The notes: generated from the letters alone by a model not told the origin. A stretch of DNA of 64,000 nt from Hanamia caeni (GCF_003721595.1 NZ_RJJR01000002.1:248001-312000), one strand, 5' to 3'. Positions 1-8,862 are shown, numbered from the stretch's first letter. Numbers and translations: made by a program.

Positions 1-1
1 T

Positions 2-184
2 AAAAATTCTTTCGATTTTACTTATTTGTATTATAAACAGAAGTTGCGCTCTCTGTTTGGGTTATCTCCGCTGGAAATATATCGTCCAACCGATATGTGT
101 AGTTCAAAAAATTCTTTCTATTTTTTCTTTTTGAAATACGTAACAGGTATTACGCTGGTGCTTAGAAAAAATAACTCATTCTGA
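2..184 (+). CDS. C-terminal end of an unrecognised protein (partial)
   Basis: A reading frame is open from the window edge to a TGA at 182-184, giving about 60 residues. The tail is rich in Phe, Tyr, Lys and Leu and ends in a basic, hydrophobic stretch (KYVTGITLVLRKNNSF). It lies upstream of a polysaccharide locus and converges on the flippase gene, so a glycosyltransferase or other surface-polysaccharide enzyme is plausible, but no family motif is visible. I do not assign a function. The main doubt is whether this is a real gene end or a chance open frame. Confidence 0.45.
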   Translation, partial: KNSFDFTYLYYKQKLRSLFGLSPLEIYRPTDMCSSKNSFYFFFLKYVTGITLVLRKNNSF

Positions 185-212
185 TTTTAGATGTTTGGAT
201 AGTTTCCGGAAC

Positions 213-248
213 CCGAAAATAAAATTGGCATCATTTGTTTGTTCACTG
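213..248 (-). repeat. AGTAAAC-type intergenic element, copy 1
   Basis: Read on the minus strand it starts CAGTGAACAAACAAAT and ends AATTTTATTTTCGGG. It overlaps the stop codon of the flippase gene and lies in a convergent junction, so there is no downstream gene for it to drive. Confidence 0.6.
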
Positions 249-1742
249 CCGCCTTGCCGAATACCTGGCCACTAATCTGTCTTTTATTTTGCCAAGGGTA
301 TCATTTTTATAAAGCGGGTAAAAGATAAATAGCGCCAGCACCAATAAATTAATAAAAAATATTGTCAGTGGAGAGTTATTTATTATTGGCAATCCGTTGA
401 GATACTTATTTAAAATACCCGCACACAATATTGACCCAATTATTAAAAAGATATTCTTATTAAAAAAATAAAAAATCGAAGTATTTGTTTGCTTACTGTA
501 GCTGGCGATAAGAACAATTGCGCCAACAATTGCAGAGATTGACCAACTCAATGCTATATATTTCCCACCGATGTATTTGCCCATCAGAGGCGCCAGGATG
601 AATATCAATAGTGCTGTAATAAAATTATTAATCACATTCCATTTTAAATTACCTGTGCCCAAATTGCTGAAATGCGCCGGAAATGCCAGTGCATTTACCA
701 ATAGCCCTATTGCCACCGTAAATAATATAAAATTAAAATCACTGCTTGTTTTATTCAGAAAAAAAAGAGAAATGGTGTCAGATAAAACCAAAGGTGATAA
801 GAAGAAAATCAGGCTGAATAATAAAACCAGTTTGAAATTGGCTTTATAAAAAGTTTTGATCCTGTTCACTTTTCCAAGCGCTTTAAAAATGCTAATCTGG
901 GGTACGATGCTCAGATTGGCAGAAATGATCAGGCTTCTGAATACGCTTAGCAGTTTTACACAAAAGTCAAAAATGGCTGTAATGTCACTTCCGGAATATT
1001 TGGTGATCATGGCTTTCATAAAAGGGTCACTTATCTGGGTAACAGACAGCAATTGAAAACTGAAACCATATTTGAAAATACTTTTAAATACGCGCTTGTT
1101 AAACTCGACAGAGAATCTATAAGAGGGAATATTTTTTTTCACAGCAACAAAAGATGCAATCAATAAAAAAATGTTTTGAATTAACTGTGCTATAGGAATG
1201 CCTATAATACCAATTTTTAGCAGCAGAATAAATCCGGCCAACAAAAAAATAACCGCGCCGGCCATATTTATTTTTGAACGAACATCCATCAGCATCAGGC
1301 CATCCAAAACAGAAAGATAGTTAGTAGCCAGCGACGAAAAAAAAAATGACAACACTATGTAAGGCAATAAACTGTTGGCAATACTTACCATATCCGCATT
1401 TACCGTAAAGGGAATTATATAAATAAAAATGCTGTAAGCCAAGATGCATAAAACAATACTTATACTTAATACGGCAACAAAAGAGGTATTAATAAGGGTT
1501 TTTACATTCGCATCATTCTGCGCGAATTGATATTTTGGAATAAAAAACAGTAAGGCATTCGCAAAGCCGGAACTGCCAAATGCGGTAATAGCAGTAAGTG
1601 ATGATAAATAAGACCAAAGGCCTGTTATTTTCAGCCCCAGATGAACTACCATTAATTTAAAAAGCAATATGGCTACTATCGCCACCACGATTGTTTGAAA
1701 AACAGAAAACCACGAATTTTTAAAAAGCTTGCTATTTTTCAT
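243..1742 (-). CDS. Polysaccharide flippase, Wzx/MOP-type
   Basis: The 499-residue protein is almost entirely hydrophobic, with roughly 12-14 predicted membrane segments starting right after a short basic N-terminus (MKNSKLFKNSW). This is the size and layout of the MOP/Wzx oligosaccharide flippases, which turn lipid-linked repeat units across the inner membrane. No catalytic motif is expected in this family. It is divergent from the neighbouring methyltransferase gene and close to rmlA, rmlB, wbpB-like and SLBB export genes, which supports a role in O-antigen, capsule or exopolysaccharide assembly. The substrate cannot be read from the sequence. Confidence 0.85.
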   Translation of the reverse strand: MKNSKLFKNSWFSVFQTIVVAIVAILLFKLMVVHLGLKITGLWSYLSSLTAITAFGSSGFANALLFFIPKYQFAQNDANVKTLINTSFVAVLSISIVLCILAYSIFIYIIPFTVNADMVSIANSLLPYIVLSFFFSSLATNYLSVLDGLMLMDVRSKINMAGAVIFLLAGFILLLKIGIIGIPIAQLIQNIFLLIASFVAVKKNIPSYRFSVEFNKRVFKSIFKYGFSFQLLSVTQISDPFMKAMITKYSGSDITAIFDFCVKLLSVFRSLIISANLSIVPQISIFKALGKVNRIKTFYKANFKLVLLFSLIFFLSPLVLSDTISLFFLNKTSSDFNFILFTVAIGLLVNALAFPAHFSNLGTGNLKWNVINNFITALLIFILAPLMGKYIGGKYIALSWSISAIVGAIVLIASYSKQTNTSIFYFFNKNIFLIIGSILCAGILNKYLNGLPIINNSPLTIFFINLLVLALFIFYPLYKNDTLGKIKDRLVARYSARRQ

Positions 1743-1954
1743 TCTATATTTTTCTGTTGGTAATCATAAGTAAGCTTTAGAAAATTGGTAAAACTACCAA
1801 ATGGAAGTTTATTGGACAAATTGCCGAAAAATCTATGAATCCTGAGTTGATTCTGATTCCTGGTTTAAATAACCATCGCATATCTTTACTATTTCAAAGT
1901 CACGACTTCTGTTACCAACAGAAGTTTGAAATTGTACAGAAGAGAATAAAATTT

Positions 1955-2965
1955 ATGCCGGAAGAAATTAATTGCATTATTTGTAATCATCCTGCCAACA
2001 TAAAATTGGAAAACCTTGAAGGGTATCAGGAAGGAGAAACGTTTACTATTTATCATTGCTCTTCTTGTAATACATCTTTTGCATGGCCGCATGTTATAAA
2101 TGAAAATATTTATGACAAAATTTATTCTCACGCTGATATTATTCCAGGCTATAGTAGGTATACGCTTTATGCAAATGAAATCACCTCCCAAAAAAATCCC
2201 CTGGATTATCTGGCTAATAAGGAAGCTGTCTATTTTTCTATAAAAGAGATTTTGGAAAAGGATGTCGGGAAAGAAGCACGAATATTAGAAGTCGGAGCAG
2301 GGCTTGGGTATCTGACTTATGCGATTAGAAAAGAAGGATTTAATATAGTAGGTTTAGATATCTCCTCCGATGCCGTGGAGCAGGCTAAGATTAAATTCGG
2401 TGATTATTTTATCTGCGGGGATATTTATGAATTTAGAAACGATAACGAAGGAAGATTTGATGTAATCATTCTTACTGAAGTGATTGAACATATCTCTGAC
2501 CCAGCAGGTTTTTGTGATGCCCTGTTGAAACTTATAAAAAATGATGGGCAGCTTATAATTACCACTCCCAATAAATCATCCTTTTCTTCTGAAGAAATTT
2601 GGGAAACAGAATTACCCCCTGTCCATCTGACATGGCTTTCCGAAACTTCATTTAAATCGATAGCCAAACAAAAAAATCTGTCGCTTTCATTTTTTAATTT
2701 TTCAGACTTTAATAAGACGCATATTGATGTTACCCGTTTTATTTTTTATAATCAGTTTTATAAAATAAAGAATAGAGCGCCTGTGCTTGACCGCAATGGA
2801 AAAGTAATAATACCTGCACCATTAAGAAAAGCGAAAGGGACAAAAGGCAAGCTTAAAATTGCTTTTAAAAAATATTTTAAACCTTTTTTTATACAGTTTT
2901 TAACCCATAAAAAAAATATAAACAGAAATAATGTACTCTGTGTAATCTTGAAAAAGAACAGATAA
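1955..2965 (+). CDS. Class I SAM methyltransferase with N-terminal zinc ribbon
   Basis: I start the gene at the ATG at 1955 (MPEEINCIICNHP). The frame is open to 1835, but the extra 40 residues do not look like this family. Residues about 7-45 carry two CxxC pairs (CIIC and CSSC), a zinc-ribbon-like module. Next comes a SAM-binding fold with motif I at LEVGAGLGYLTYAI and an acidic DIS at the end of strand 2, then a motif IV-like FDVIILTEVIEH. These are features of methyltransferases of the type 11/23 group often found in polysaccharide loci, where they methylate sugars. Length is 336 residues. The acceptor sugar is unknown. Confidence 0.8.
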   Translation: MPEEINCIICNHPANIKLENLEGYQEGETFTIYHCSSCNTSFAWPHVINENIYDKIYSHADIIPGYSRYTLYANEITSQKNPLDYLANKEAVYFSIKEILEKDVGKEARILEVGAGLGYLTYAIRKEGFNIVGLDISSDAVEQAKIKFGDYFICGDIYEFRNDNEGRFDVIILTEVIEHISDPAGFCDALLKLIKNDGQLIITTPNKSSFSSEEIWETELPPVHLTWLSETSFKSIAKQKNLSLSFFNFSDFNKTHIDVTRFIFYNQFYKIKNRAPVLDRNGKVIIPAPLRKAKGTKGKLKIAFKKYFKPFFIQFLTHKKNINRNNVLCVILKKNR

Positions 2966-3081
2966 ACGTGTGGCGTTCAAAACTTGAAAAATTTGCGGTT
3001 TTAAGTTGAAACCAATCAGCACCTTGTTTCCATCGGGGACACCGTTATTAATTCAATTTTATCTGATAAACGCAGGATGCT

Positions 3082-5526
3082 TTATTTTGTAATATTAATT
3101 ATCACATTCGATAAGATGCCCATGGCAGAAACAATAAGCGCCATTTCCCCTATTCCCAGCCTTGATTTGTTGCTTTTATTTTTTTGTGGTACAAATATTT
3201 CAGAACGGGGCGTAACATGAGGATAAGATTTGAAGAAAAGAAAATGTTTTACCGAAGCCGCTTTCCCATCCGGGTATATTACCAGCGCCCCCGTTTTTCT
3301 TGCATACGGAGTAAAATTACCTGCCTGTTGTACATAATATTTTAAATTCTTATTTTCTTTATACGGGATGATGGTCGGGTTGTAAACCTCCCCGGAAATT
3401 TTTACCAGGTTAGAGTTTCTGCTGATTGTCAAAACATCGCCATCTTCCAGAATTAAATTTTCAGAACTTTTCGGATCTGCCAGCGCCTTAGTCAGATCGA
3501 CGTTTATCAAATCATACGATTTATATATCTCTTCCCGCACCCGCGGATGCAATGAAATGCTGTCGGGATTTATATTTAAAATTCGTTGAAAAAGTTTTTC
3601 CCTTTCCACCGTTGATAAATCAGATTGAATACTTCTGCGAATAGTAATGGAAGAACTATCGGCCGAGGCTTTAAAACCTCCTGCTCGTTTAATGATATCA
3701 TCAATTTTATCACCGCTTTTTTGCAAACCGTACCGGCCGGGGCTTTTTACTTCGCCTGTTAAAAGTACGGTGCGCTGGGTACTAAATCCGGGAAGGGTTT
3801 TTACAATCACGATATCGTAAGGCTCAAGGGTTACGTCTTCCGCTTTTTCATCTTTTGATTCGAGATTGATATTGAGGATTTCGCTTTCATTGTGGTTAAT
3901 AATATCAACATTGGCATTTTTGATCCTTCTTGTTATCTCAATATTTGTTGAATCTCCTGATTCTGCAATCCCTCCGGAAGCAAGCAATACATCCCTGAGC
4001 GAAAGATTCTGGCGCCATGGTAAGGTTGATGGTTTCCTGACGTTTCCTTCAATGGTAACATAGTTGCTGTCATGGAATTCAAATATGGAATGTACCGCAA
4101 CAGAATCGTCTTTTACCAATTGCAAATTTTCGTTATTCTGTTTATCGCTGTTAAGGTCTACGGAAACCATCGTAGGCATTTTATTTTCCAGGTACCTGAA
4201 AATAGAAATTCTATTTATATAAGCATCTCTTTTAAATCCGCCTGCTTTTTGAATTAATGACGCGATAGTGAGCCCTGGCGTTAATTGGTAAGGCCCCGGC
4301 CGCAATACAGATCCTGAAATAAAAACGCGGTTGGCAAATTCATCCTGCAGCTTCCTTACAATATATTGATCGCTTCCGCTAATTACAAAATCCTTGAAAT
4401 CATCTGAACTTAAATCGATTATTTTTTTTACTGAATCTGTAATCCTGATTACAGTTACAGCTCCTTTATACGCATTATCTGTAAATCCGCCGCTGTATCT
4501 TAAAAGATCATTGAAGGTCTGGTTTTCGAGCAATTCAAATTTGCCTTCTCTTTTTACATTTCCTGAAAGGGTAACTCTTTTTTTATAATAAGGTATCCGA
4601 ATTACATCTCCTTCCTGCAGGATGATATTATCCTTTTGATTTCCATCAACCAAAAAATCGTATAAGTCAGCGCGTCTTTTTAGCTGGTTGCCCCGGATCA
4701 CTTCAATATCGCGATAGCTGCCCATAGAAGTAGGCCCGCCGCACAAATAGAGGATATTATAGAGCGTGGTTAAAGAGGAAACTGTGTAGGTGCCTGGTTT
4801 TTTCGCCTGGCCGATCACGGTTACGCGAATGCTCCTTATTTTTCCCAGCGTTACCGCCACTTTTGTCTTTCCGGTATTGATAGCCCGGTAAATGGTGGAA
4901 GCCAGCTTTGTTTTAATTTGTTGAGAAGCTTCTTCAATACTGAGACCGTTCAAATACACGGGCCCTACATTCGGGATATATATTTCACCTGATTCGTTTA
5001 TAGTGAGATTATATTTTTTTTCGCTGTAACCATATACAGAAATGATGAGTTCATCATCCGGGCCTAAAACATAGCCGGCAGGAGCCGGAATTCTTAAATT
5101 AGGTTCGAACACAAGGCTATTGCTTGTAAAAAGTTCAGATCCAAAAATGGAATTATCATTCTGGAAAGGTTCAACAGGCGGCGCTTTACCCGAGGTATCA
5201 TACATGTGGCCAACTTCTTCTGAGGATGAAGAGGTGTGGTTTGAAATATCGCTTTGTTTTTTGAAGCCGATCGATTCCAGCCTTGTCTTTAATTTTTCAA
5301 TTTCAGAGGGCGGCATTCCCTTATCGGATAACTTGCTTATCAATTCGGAATTGGAAAAGCCTGAGGCCTGCGCCTGGTTATAGAGAGACAGAATCTGTTT
5401 GTCGCTATAATTATCGATGTTTACATTGCTTAAATCTTTAAAATCCAGGAAACCATTTTGGGCAAAAGACGAAAGTCCACAAATAAGCATTATTATAAAA
5501 ATGACAGTTGTTCTGACTTTTTTCAT
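3082..5526 (-). CDS. SLBB-domain polysaccharide export protein (Wza-like)
   Basis: The 814-residue protein has an N-terminal signal peptide (cleavage near SFAQ|NG). A polysaccharide-export domain follows at about residues 150-225 (YVLGPDDELIISVYGY). After it come about six SLBB repeats, each with a GxVxxPG-like turn and a central AGGF/SGGF (for example IGQAKKPGTY, SGSVLRPGPY, TGEVKSPGRY). A hydrophobic helix lies near the C-terminus (IGEMALIVSAMGILSNVIINI). Wza-type proteins form the outer-membrane channel for capsule or exopolysaccharide. Unlike E. coli Wza there is no lipobox Cys after the signal sequence, and it carries more SLBB units. No Wzc-type kinase gene is present in the window. Confidence 0.88.
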   Translation of the reverse strand: MKKVRTTVIFIIMLICGLSSFAQNGFLDFKDLSNVNIDNYSDKQILSLYNQAQASGFSNSELISKLSDKGMPPSEIEKLKTRLESIGFKKQSDISNHTSSSSEEVGHMYDTSGKAPPVEPFQNDNSIFGSELFTSNSLVFEPNLRIPAPAGYVLGPDDELIISVYGYSEKKYNLTINESGEIYIPNVGPVYLNGLSIEEASQQIKTKLASTIYRAINTGKTKVAVTLGKIRSIRVTVIGQAKKPGTYTVSSLTTLYNILYLCGGPTSMGSYRDIEVIRGNQLKRRADLYDFLVDGNQKDNIILQEGDVIRIPYYKKRVTLSGNVKREGKFELLENQTFNDLLRYSGGFTDNAYKGAVTVIRITDSVKKIIDLSSDDFKDFVISGSDQYIVRKLQDEFANRVFISGSVLRPGPYQLTPGLTIASLIQKAGGFKRDAYINRISIFRYLENKMPTMVSVDLNSDKQNNENLQLVKDDSVAVHSIFEFHDSNYVTIEGNVRKPSTLPWRQNLSLRDVLLASGGIAESGDSTNIEITRRIKNANVDIINHNESEILNINLESKDEKAEDVTLEPYDIVIVKTLPGFSTQRTVLLTGEVKSPGRYGLQKSGDKIDDIIKRAGGFKASADSSSITIRRSIQSDLSTVEREKLFQRILNINPDSISLHPRVREEIYKSYDLINVDLTKALADPKSSENLILEDGDVLTISRNSNLVKISGEVYNPTIIPYKENKNLKYYVQQAGNFTPYARKTGALVIYPDGKAASVKHFLFFKSYPHVTPRSEIFVPQKNKSNKSRLGIGEMALIVSAMGILSNVIINITK

Positions 5527-5886
5527 TGATTCATCTTTTATAGCTACTGGTCAGTAGATACGGATTTTAAAATTGGCAGCGAAGTTAATACTATTTTGAT
5601 TTGCCATATTGTAGCTAAGGGGTTAGTTATCGGACATTTAGCCGGTGTTTTTTAAATAAAGGAACACTAGTTTAATTTTCACATGTAATGTACAAAAAAA
5701 TGCGAAAAACCTTGATTGTTGCGCTCTTTTTCTTATTTCAGTACGGGCAACAAGTAATGAATATATATCGCTGACAGGCAAATTAAAATGCCATCAAATT
5801 CAAAGAAAACTATTTTTCGAACAGCAAGGAACCTTCGATTTCCAAAAATAATAACGCGGCTTATTGTTGCTTTACTAACTGACAAC
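5527..5886. other. 360-bp gap between wbpB-like and SLBB genes
   Basis: No coding frame is convincing here. The right end holds a minus-strand copy of the AGTAAAC element (5842-5876). The rest presumably contains the promoter and leader of the SLBB export gene on the minus strand, but I see no clear TAnnTTTG box that I would commit to. Confidence 0.5.
5842..5876 (-). repeat. AGTAAAC-type intergenic element, copy 2
   Basis: On the minus strand it starts AGTAAAGCAACAATAA, continues gccgcg, then TTATTATTTTTGG. AATAA and TTATT can pair around a six-base GC-rich loop. It begins about 10 bases after the stop of the WbpB-like gene, in the sense direction. Confidence 0.6.
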
Positions 5887-6786
5887 TTATTTATTAAACT
5901 TTCTGATGTCGTGCACCAGTTGTATGGCCTTTCTTGTTTCCATCAACGGAAATCCTTTGCCTTCTAAAATATTTTGGTAAGATTTGGTATGAAGTTCGGT
6001 GAATCCCTCGCTGAATTCGAAAGATTCGCCATCAATATCAAGCGTCCGGTAAGTGCGTTTGCCCGCTGCCCTTATTTCTTCCGGCAGATTATTAGCATCG
6101 ATGCTTAATCTCCATTTTACATTAGCCTTTTCTAATTTTAAAATTCCCGAAGCTGTGTCTCTTGAATGTTCGTTTACGATATTTTCTTTTACATCCCCAA
6201 AAATCCACATTAGCATGTCAAAAAAATGAACGCCAATATTCGTCGCAATGCCACCGCTCTTTTGAATATCGCCCTTCCAGCTTGCATAATACCAATGACC
6301 GCGGCTGGTGATATAATCCAGATTTACGTCGTGAATTTTGCCATCTTTTTGTGAATCAATTTTCGCTTTCAAGACAACGATTGCCGGGTGTAATCTTAAC
6401 TGGAGAATAGTAAATATCTTATTACCCGTTTCTTTTTCTATTTCTGCAAGGGCATCAATATTCCACGGATTTAATACAACAGGTTTTTCGCATATAACGT
6501 CGGCGCCTACACGTAAACCGAAACGTATGTGTGCGTCATGCAAATAATTGGGGCTACACACACTCACAAAATCTGTTTTAATTCCCTTGCGTTTTAGTTT
6601 TTCAATATGCCTGTCGAAGCGTTCAAATTCTGTAAAAAAATCAGCTTCAGGAAAATAACTGTCCAAAATTCCGACAGAATCATTTTTATCCAGGGCAGCT
6701 ATCAGGTTATTTTTCGTATCTTTTATCGCCTTCATATGACGTGGCGCTATATAACCTGCAGCGCCTACCAATGCAAAATTTTTCAT
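5887..6786 (-). CDS. Gfo/Idh/MocA oxidoreductase, WbpB/WlbA-like
   Basis: The 299-residue protein has an N-terminal NAD-binding fold (FALVGAAGYIAPRHMKAI) and the family's EKP motif with its catalytic Lys (DVICEKPVVL, about residue 97). The stretch RGHWYYASWKGD and the block GGIATNIGVHFFDMLMWIFG are typical of WbpB/WlbA. Those enzymes oxidise UDP-N-acetylglucosaminuronic acid at C3 as the first step towards UDP-2,3-diacetamido sugars. It lies about 100 bases from the WbpD-like acetyltransferase gene, on the same strand, which supports this reading. The matching aminotransferase (WbpE) is not in the window. Confidence 0.85.
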   Translation of the reverse strand: MKNFALVGAAGYIAPRHMKAIKDTKNNLIAALDKNDSVGILDSYFPEADFFTEFERFDRHIEKLKRKGIKTDFVSVCSPNYLHDAHIRFGLRVGADVICEKPVVLNPWNIDALAEIEKETGNKIFTILQLRLHPAIVVLKAKIDSQKDGKIHDVNLDYITSRGHWYYASWKGDIQKSGGIATNIGVHFFDMLMWIFGDVKENIVNEHSRDTASGILKLEKANVKWRLSIDANNLPEEIRAAGKRTYRTLDIDGESFEFSEGFTELHTKSYQNILEGKGFPLMETRKAIQLVHDIRKFNK

Positions 6787-6831
6787 TATTAAATTTCTCT
6801 CATTTAAAAATCATTTAGAAATAAATCCATA

Positions 6832-6869
6832 CAGTAAATAAACATTTATCCGGGATTTTTTATTTACTG
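6832..6869. repeat. AGTAAAC-type element, near-palindromic copy 3
   Basis: This copy begins CAGTAAATAA and ends TTATTTACTG, a perfect 10-bp inverted repeat, so it matches the element on both strands. The middle holds ATCCgGGAT, a second small hairpin. It sits between the wbpD-like stop (6883) and the wbpB-like start (6786), both on the minus strand. Confidence 0.6.
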
Positions 6870-6882
6870 CAGTTGCAAAAAA

Positions 6883-7455
6883 TTATTTTATTCTTTTTAC
6901 TTCACCATTTTCTAATCTGTATTCCTGTTGGCTTTCAGGGCAAACCGCGATGTTTTCTGAATTGAAAATAAGCTTATGACCGAATTCGCTCATCCAGCCT
7001 TTTTGTCTTCCGGGGTTTCCTACTATTAATGCAAAAGCAGGAACATCTTTGGTTACAACAGCACCTGCACCAATAAACGCAAACTCGCCAATCGTATTTC
7101 CACAAACAATCGTCGCATTGGCGCCAATGCTTGCTCCTTTTTTGATCAGGGTTTTTTTGTATTGATCTTTACGGCTTACTGCGCTTCGTGGATTAATTAC
7201 ATTGGTCAAAACCATGCTAGGTCCCAGAAAAACATCGTCTTCACAAATTACGCCTTCATAAATACTGACGTTATTTTGCACACGCACATTATTTCCCAAA
7301 ACCACTTTTGGAGAAACAACCACATTTTGCCCCAGGTTGCAGCTGTTTCCAATTATTGCGCCGCTCATTACATGACTGAAATGCCAGATTTTTGTGCCAT
7401 CTCCGATTTCACAATTGTCATCTATAATTGAAGAGGGGTGAACGTAATAACTCAT
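6883..7455 (-). CDS. UDP-sugar N-acetyltransferase, WbpD/WlbB-like (left-handed beta-helix)
   Basis: The 190-residue protein shows the hexapeptide pattern of left-handed beta-helix acyltransferases through most of its length (IGDGTKIW, IGNSCNLGQNVVVSP, LGNNVRVQNNVSI, IGANATIVCGNTIGEFAFIGAGAVV). The ending PAFALIVGNPGRQKGW is typical of WbpD/WlbB enzymes, which acetylate the 3-amino group of UDP-3-amino-GlcNAcA using acetyl-CoA. It starts 10 bases downstream of rfbA, which suggests co-transcription. A dTDP-3-amino sugar acetyltransferase (FdtC type) is the main alternative, given the RmlA and RmlB neighbours. Confidence 0.85.
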   Translation of the reverse strand: MSYYVHPSSIIDDNCEIGDGTKIWHFSHVMSGAIIGNSCNLGQNVVVSPKVVLGNNVRVQNNVSIYEGVICEDDVFLGPSMVLTNVINPRSAVSRKDQYKKTLIKKGASIGANATIVCGNTIGEFAFIGAGAVVTKDVPAFALIVGNPGRQKGWMSEFGHKLIFNSENIAVCPESQQEYRLENGEVKRIK

Positions 7456-7464
7456 AATCTCGTT

Positions 7465-8325
7465 TTATTTTTCAATATGTTTTAGATATTCGCCGTAGCC
7501 GCTTTTTTCAAACTTTTTTGCCAGGGAAAGAAGTTGTCCTTTATCAATAAAATGCATGCGGTATGCGATTTCTTCCAGGCAACCGATTTTAAATCCCTGC
7601 CGTTTTTCTATCACTCTCACAAATTCTGAAGCATCATGCAATGATTCAAAAGTGCCGGTGTCAAGCCAGGCAAAACCACGGTCAAGCACGGCAACTTTTA
7701 ATTTTTTATCTTCTAAGTATTTTCGGTTTACATCCGTAATTTCATATTCACCGCGGGGCGATGGCGCAATGTTTTTTGCAATTTCTACCACCGAATTATC
7801 GTAAAAATATAAGCCCGGAACCGCATAATTTGATTGGGGATTTTTTGGTTTTTCTTCAATACTTATCGCGATATTTTGTTTATCGAACTCAACCACTCCA
7901 TATCTTTCAGGATCAACAACAGGATAAGCAAAAATTACCGCGCCATCAGGATTTGCAGATTGTTGCAACAAATGAGAAAACCTGCTTCCATAAAAAATAT
8001 TATCACCCAAAACCAACGCCACGGCATCTTTTCCAATAAAATTTTCGCCAATCACAAAAGCCTGCGCTAGACCATTTGGTTTTTTCTGTATCTCATAATG
8101 AAGTTCGCATCCCCACTGGCTTCCATCGCCCAATAATCTTTTAAATTGCGCCTGGTCTTCGGGAGTAGTGATAATTAAAATCTCTTTTATTCCTGCCAAC
8201 ATTAAAGTTGATAGCGGATAATAAATCATCGGCTTATCATAAATCGGCATTAATTGTTTGCTGATTCCCATTGTGATTGGATAAAGCCGTGTGCCGGAGC
8301 CGCCTGCCAGAATAATTCCTTTCAT
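7465..8325 (-). CDS. rfbA: Glucose-1-phosphate thymidylyltransferase RmlA
   Basis: The 286-residue protein begins with the nucleotidyltransferase signature [11 protein letters not shown] (residues 8-18). It also has the RmlA landmarks [27 protein letters not shown] and [11 protein letters not shown]. It condenses glucose-1-phosphate and dTTP to dTDP-glucose, the entry to dTDP-deoxysugar synthesis. Length and motifs match the family. Its start codon lies only five bases from the left heptad array of the S23 insertion, which separates it from rfbB. Confidence 0.95.
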   Translation of the reverse strand: MKGIILAGGSGTRLYPITMGISKQLMPIYDKPMIYYPLSTLMLAGIKEILIITTPEDQAQFKRLLGDGSQWGCELHYEIQKKPNGLAQAFVIGENFIGKDAVALVLGDNIFYGSRFSHLLQQSANPDGAVIFAYPVVDPERYGVVEFDKQNIAISIEEKPKNPQSNYAVPGLYFYDNSVVEIAKNIAPSPRGEYEITDVNRKYLEDKKLKVAVLDRGFAWLDTGTFESLHDASEFVRVIEKRQGFKIGCLEEIAYRMHFIDKGQLLSLAKKFEKSGYGEYLKHIEK

Positions 8326-8330
8326 TTATA

Positions 8331-8371
8331 GTTTAGGGTTTAGGGTTTAGGGTTTAGGGTTTAGGATTTAG
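8331..8371 (+). repeat. Left heptad array, GGTTTAG units
   Basis: Partial unit GTTTAG, then four perfect GGTTTAG units and a GATTTAG unit (8337-8371). It is the inverted counterpart of the array at 8814-8862. The array runs into the S23 gene: the last codons of that gene (Asn-Pro-Lys-Pro-stop) are encoded by the heptads. Confidence 0.95.
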
Positions 8372-8722
8372 AATGGACTGTTTTAATTTGCTCAAGGCTC
8401 TGGTAATATGTTCTACTTTTAATCTGCATTCCACCAATTGATCTTGATTGATGAATTCAAGTTCCTCACAAATGATTAATTGATTTAAAACTTCAATTGT
8501 GCTTGAAAATGCAATGGTATAAAAATATGCCTGATCTTTCTGACTAATTCTGCTACTTCCCTCCGCAATATTACTCGCAATAGAAACACTTGCTCTACGT
8601 ATTTGTGATACGAGAACAAATCTTTCTTCCACAGGAAATTTAGCAGTTATTTTATATAAAAAAACAGATAAATCTTTCGCAAGCTTCCAAACTTCTAATT
8701 TCTCAAATGAATAAGTATGCAA
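8354..8722 (-). CDS. Four helix bundle protein, S23/IVP family
   Basis: The 122-residue protein matches the four-helix-bundle family first found in 23S rRNA intervening sequences. It has an N-terminal FEKLEVWKLAKDLSVFLY and the conserved RRASVSIASNIAEGSSR in helix 2. A third helix contains AYFYTIAFSSTIEVLNQLII, and the C-terminus is basic. The DGR accessory protein Avd has a similar fold, but no reverse transcriptase or template repeat is nearby. The molecular role of the family is not established. The stop codon and last four residues come from the flanking heptad array, so the repeat and gene have evolved as one unit. It interrupts the rfbB-rfbA operon without breaking either gene. Confidence 0.88.
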   Translation of the reverse strand: MHTYSFEKLEVWKLAKDLSVFLYKITAKFPVEERFVLVSQIRRASVSIASNIAEGSSRISQKDQAYFYTIAFSSTIEVLNQLIICEELEFINQDQLVECRLKVEHITRALSKLKQSILNPKP

Positions 8723-8813
8723 AACTTTGTAGGTTTAAGTGAATAAATTGAGTAGACCGCCAATGAATGAATGTAACAAAAATCAGGGAAATGTTTGAAT
8801 TCAGCATTTGCTA

Positions 8814-8862
8814 CTAAACCCTAAACCCTAAACTCTAAACTCTAAACTCTAAACTCTAAACT
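8814..8862 (-). repeat. Right heptad array, inverted relative to the left one
   Basis: On the plus strand there are two CTAAACC units followed by five CTAAACT units. The last base is the first base of the rfbB stop codon triplet (8862-8864). It is complementary to the left array, with G-U pairs possible at the CTAAACT units. Confidence 0.95.

Larger units (their letters stand above)
8331..8862. mobile_element. S23 insertion unit bounded by inverted heptad arrays
   Basis: A 530-bp unit lies between the start codon of rfbA and the stop codon of rfbB. It consists of a (GGTTTAG)n array, a four-helix-bundle S23 gene and a (CTAAACC/CTAAACT)n array in inverted orientation. A transcript through it could fold with the arrays as a stem and the gene in the loop. 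This resembles the intervening sequences known in some bacterial 23S rRNA genes, which also carry S23 genes. Mobility is inferred from this architecture; no transposase is present. Confidence 0.5.

Noticed and set aside
2966..3081. Terminator between the methyltransferase and SLBB genes
   Set aside because: AAAACTT and AAGTT can pair, but the stem is short, AT-rich and lacks a T-run.
8354..8722. S23 protein as a DGR Avd subunit
   Set aside because: There is no reverse transcriptase, template repeat or variable-repeat gene in the window.
8331..8862. Heptad arrays as a true telomere or a CRISPR array
   Set aside because: The arrays are short, internal, inverted around a gene and lack spacers. 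They are better explained as ends of the S23 unit.
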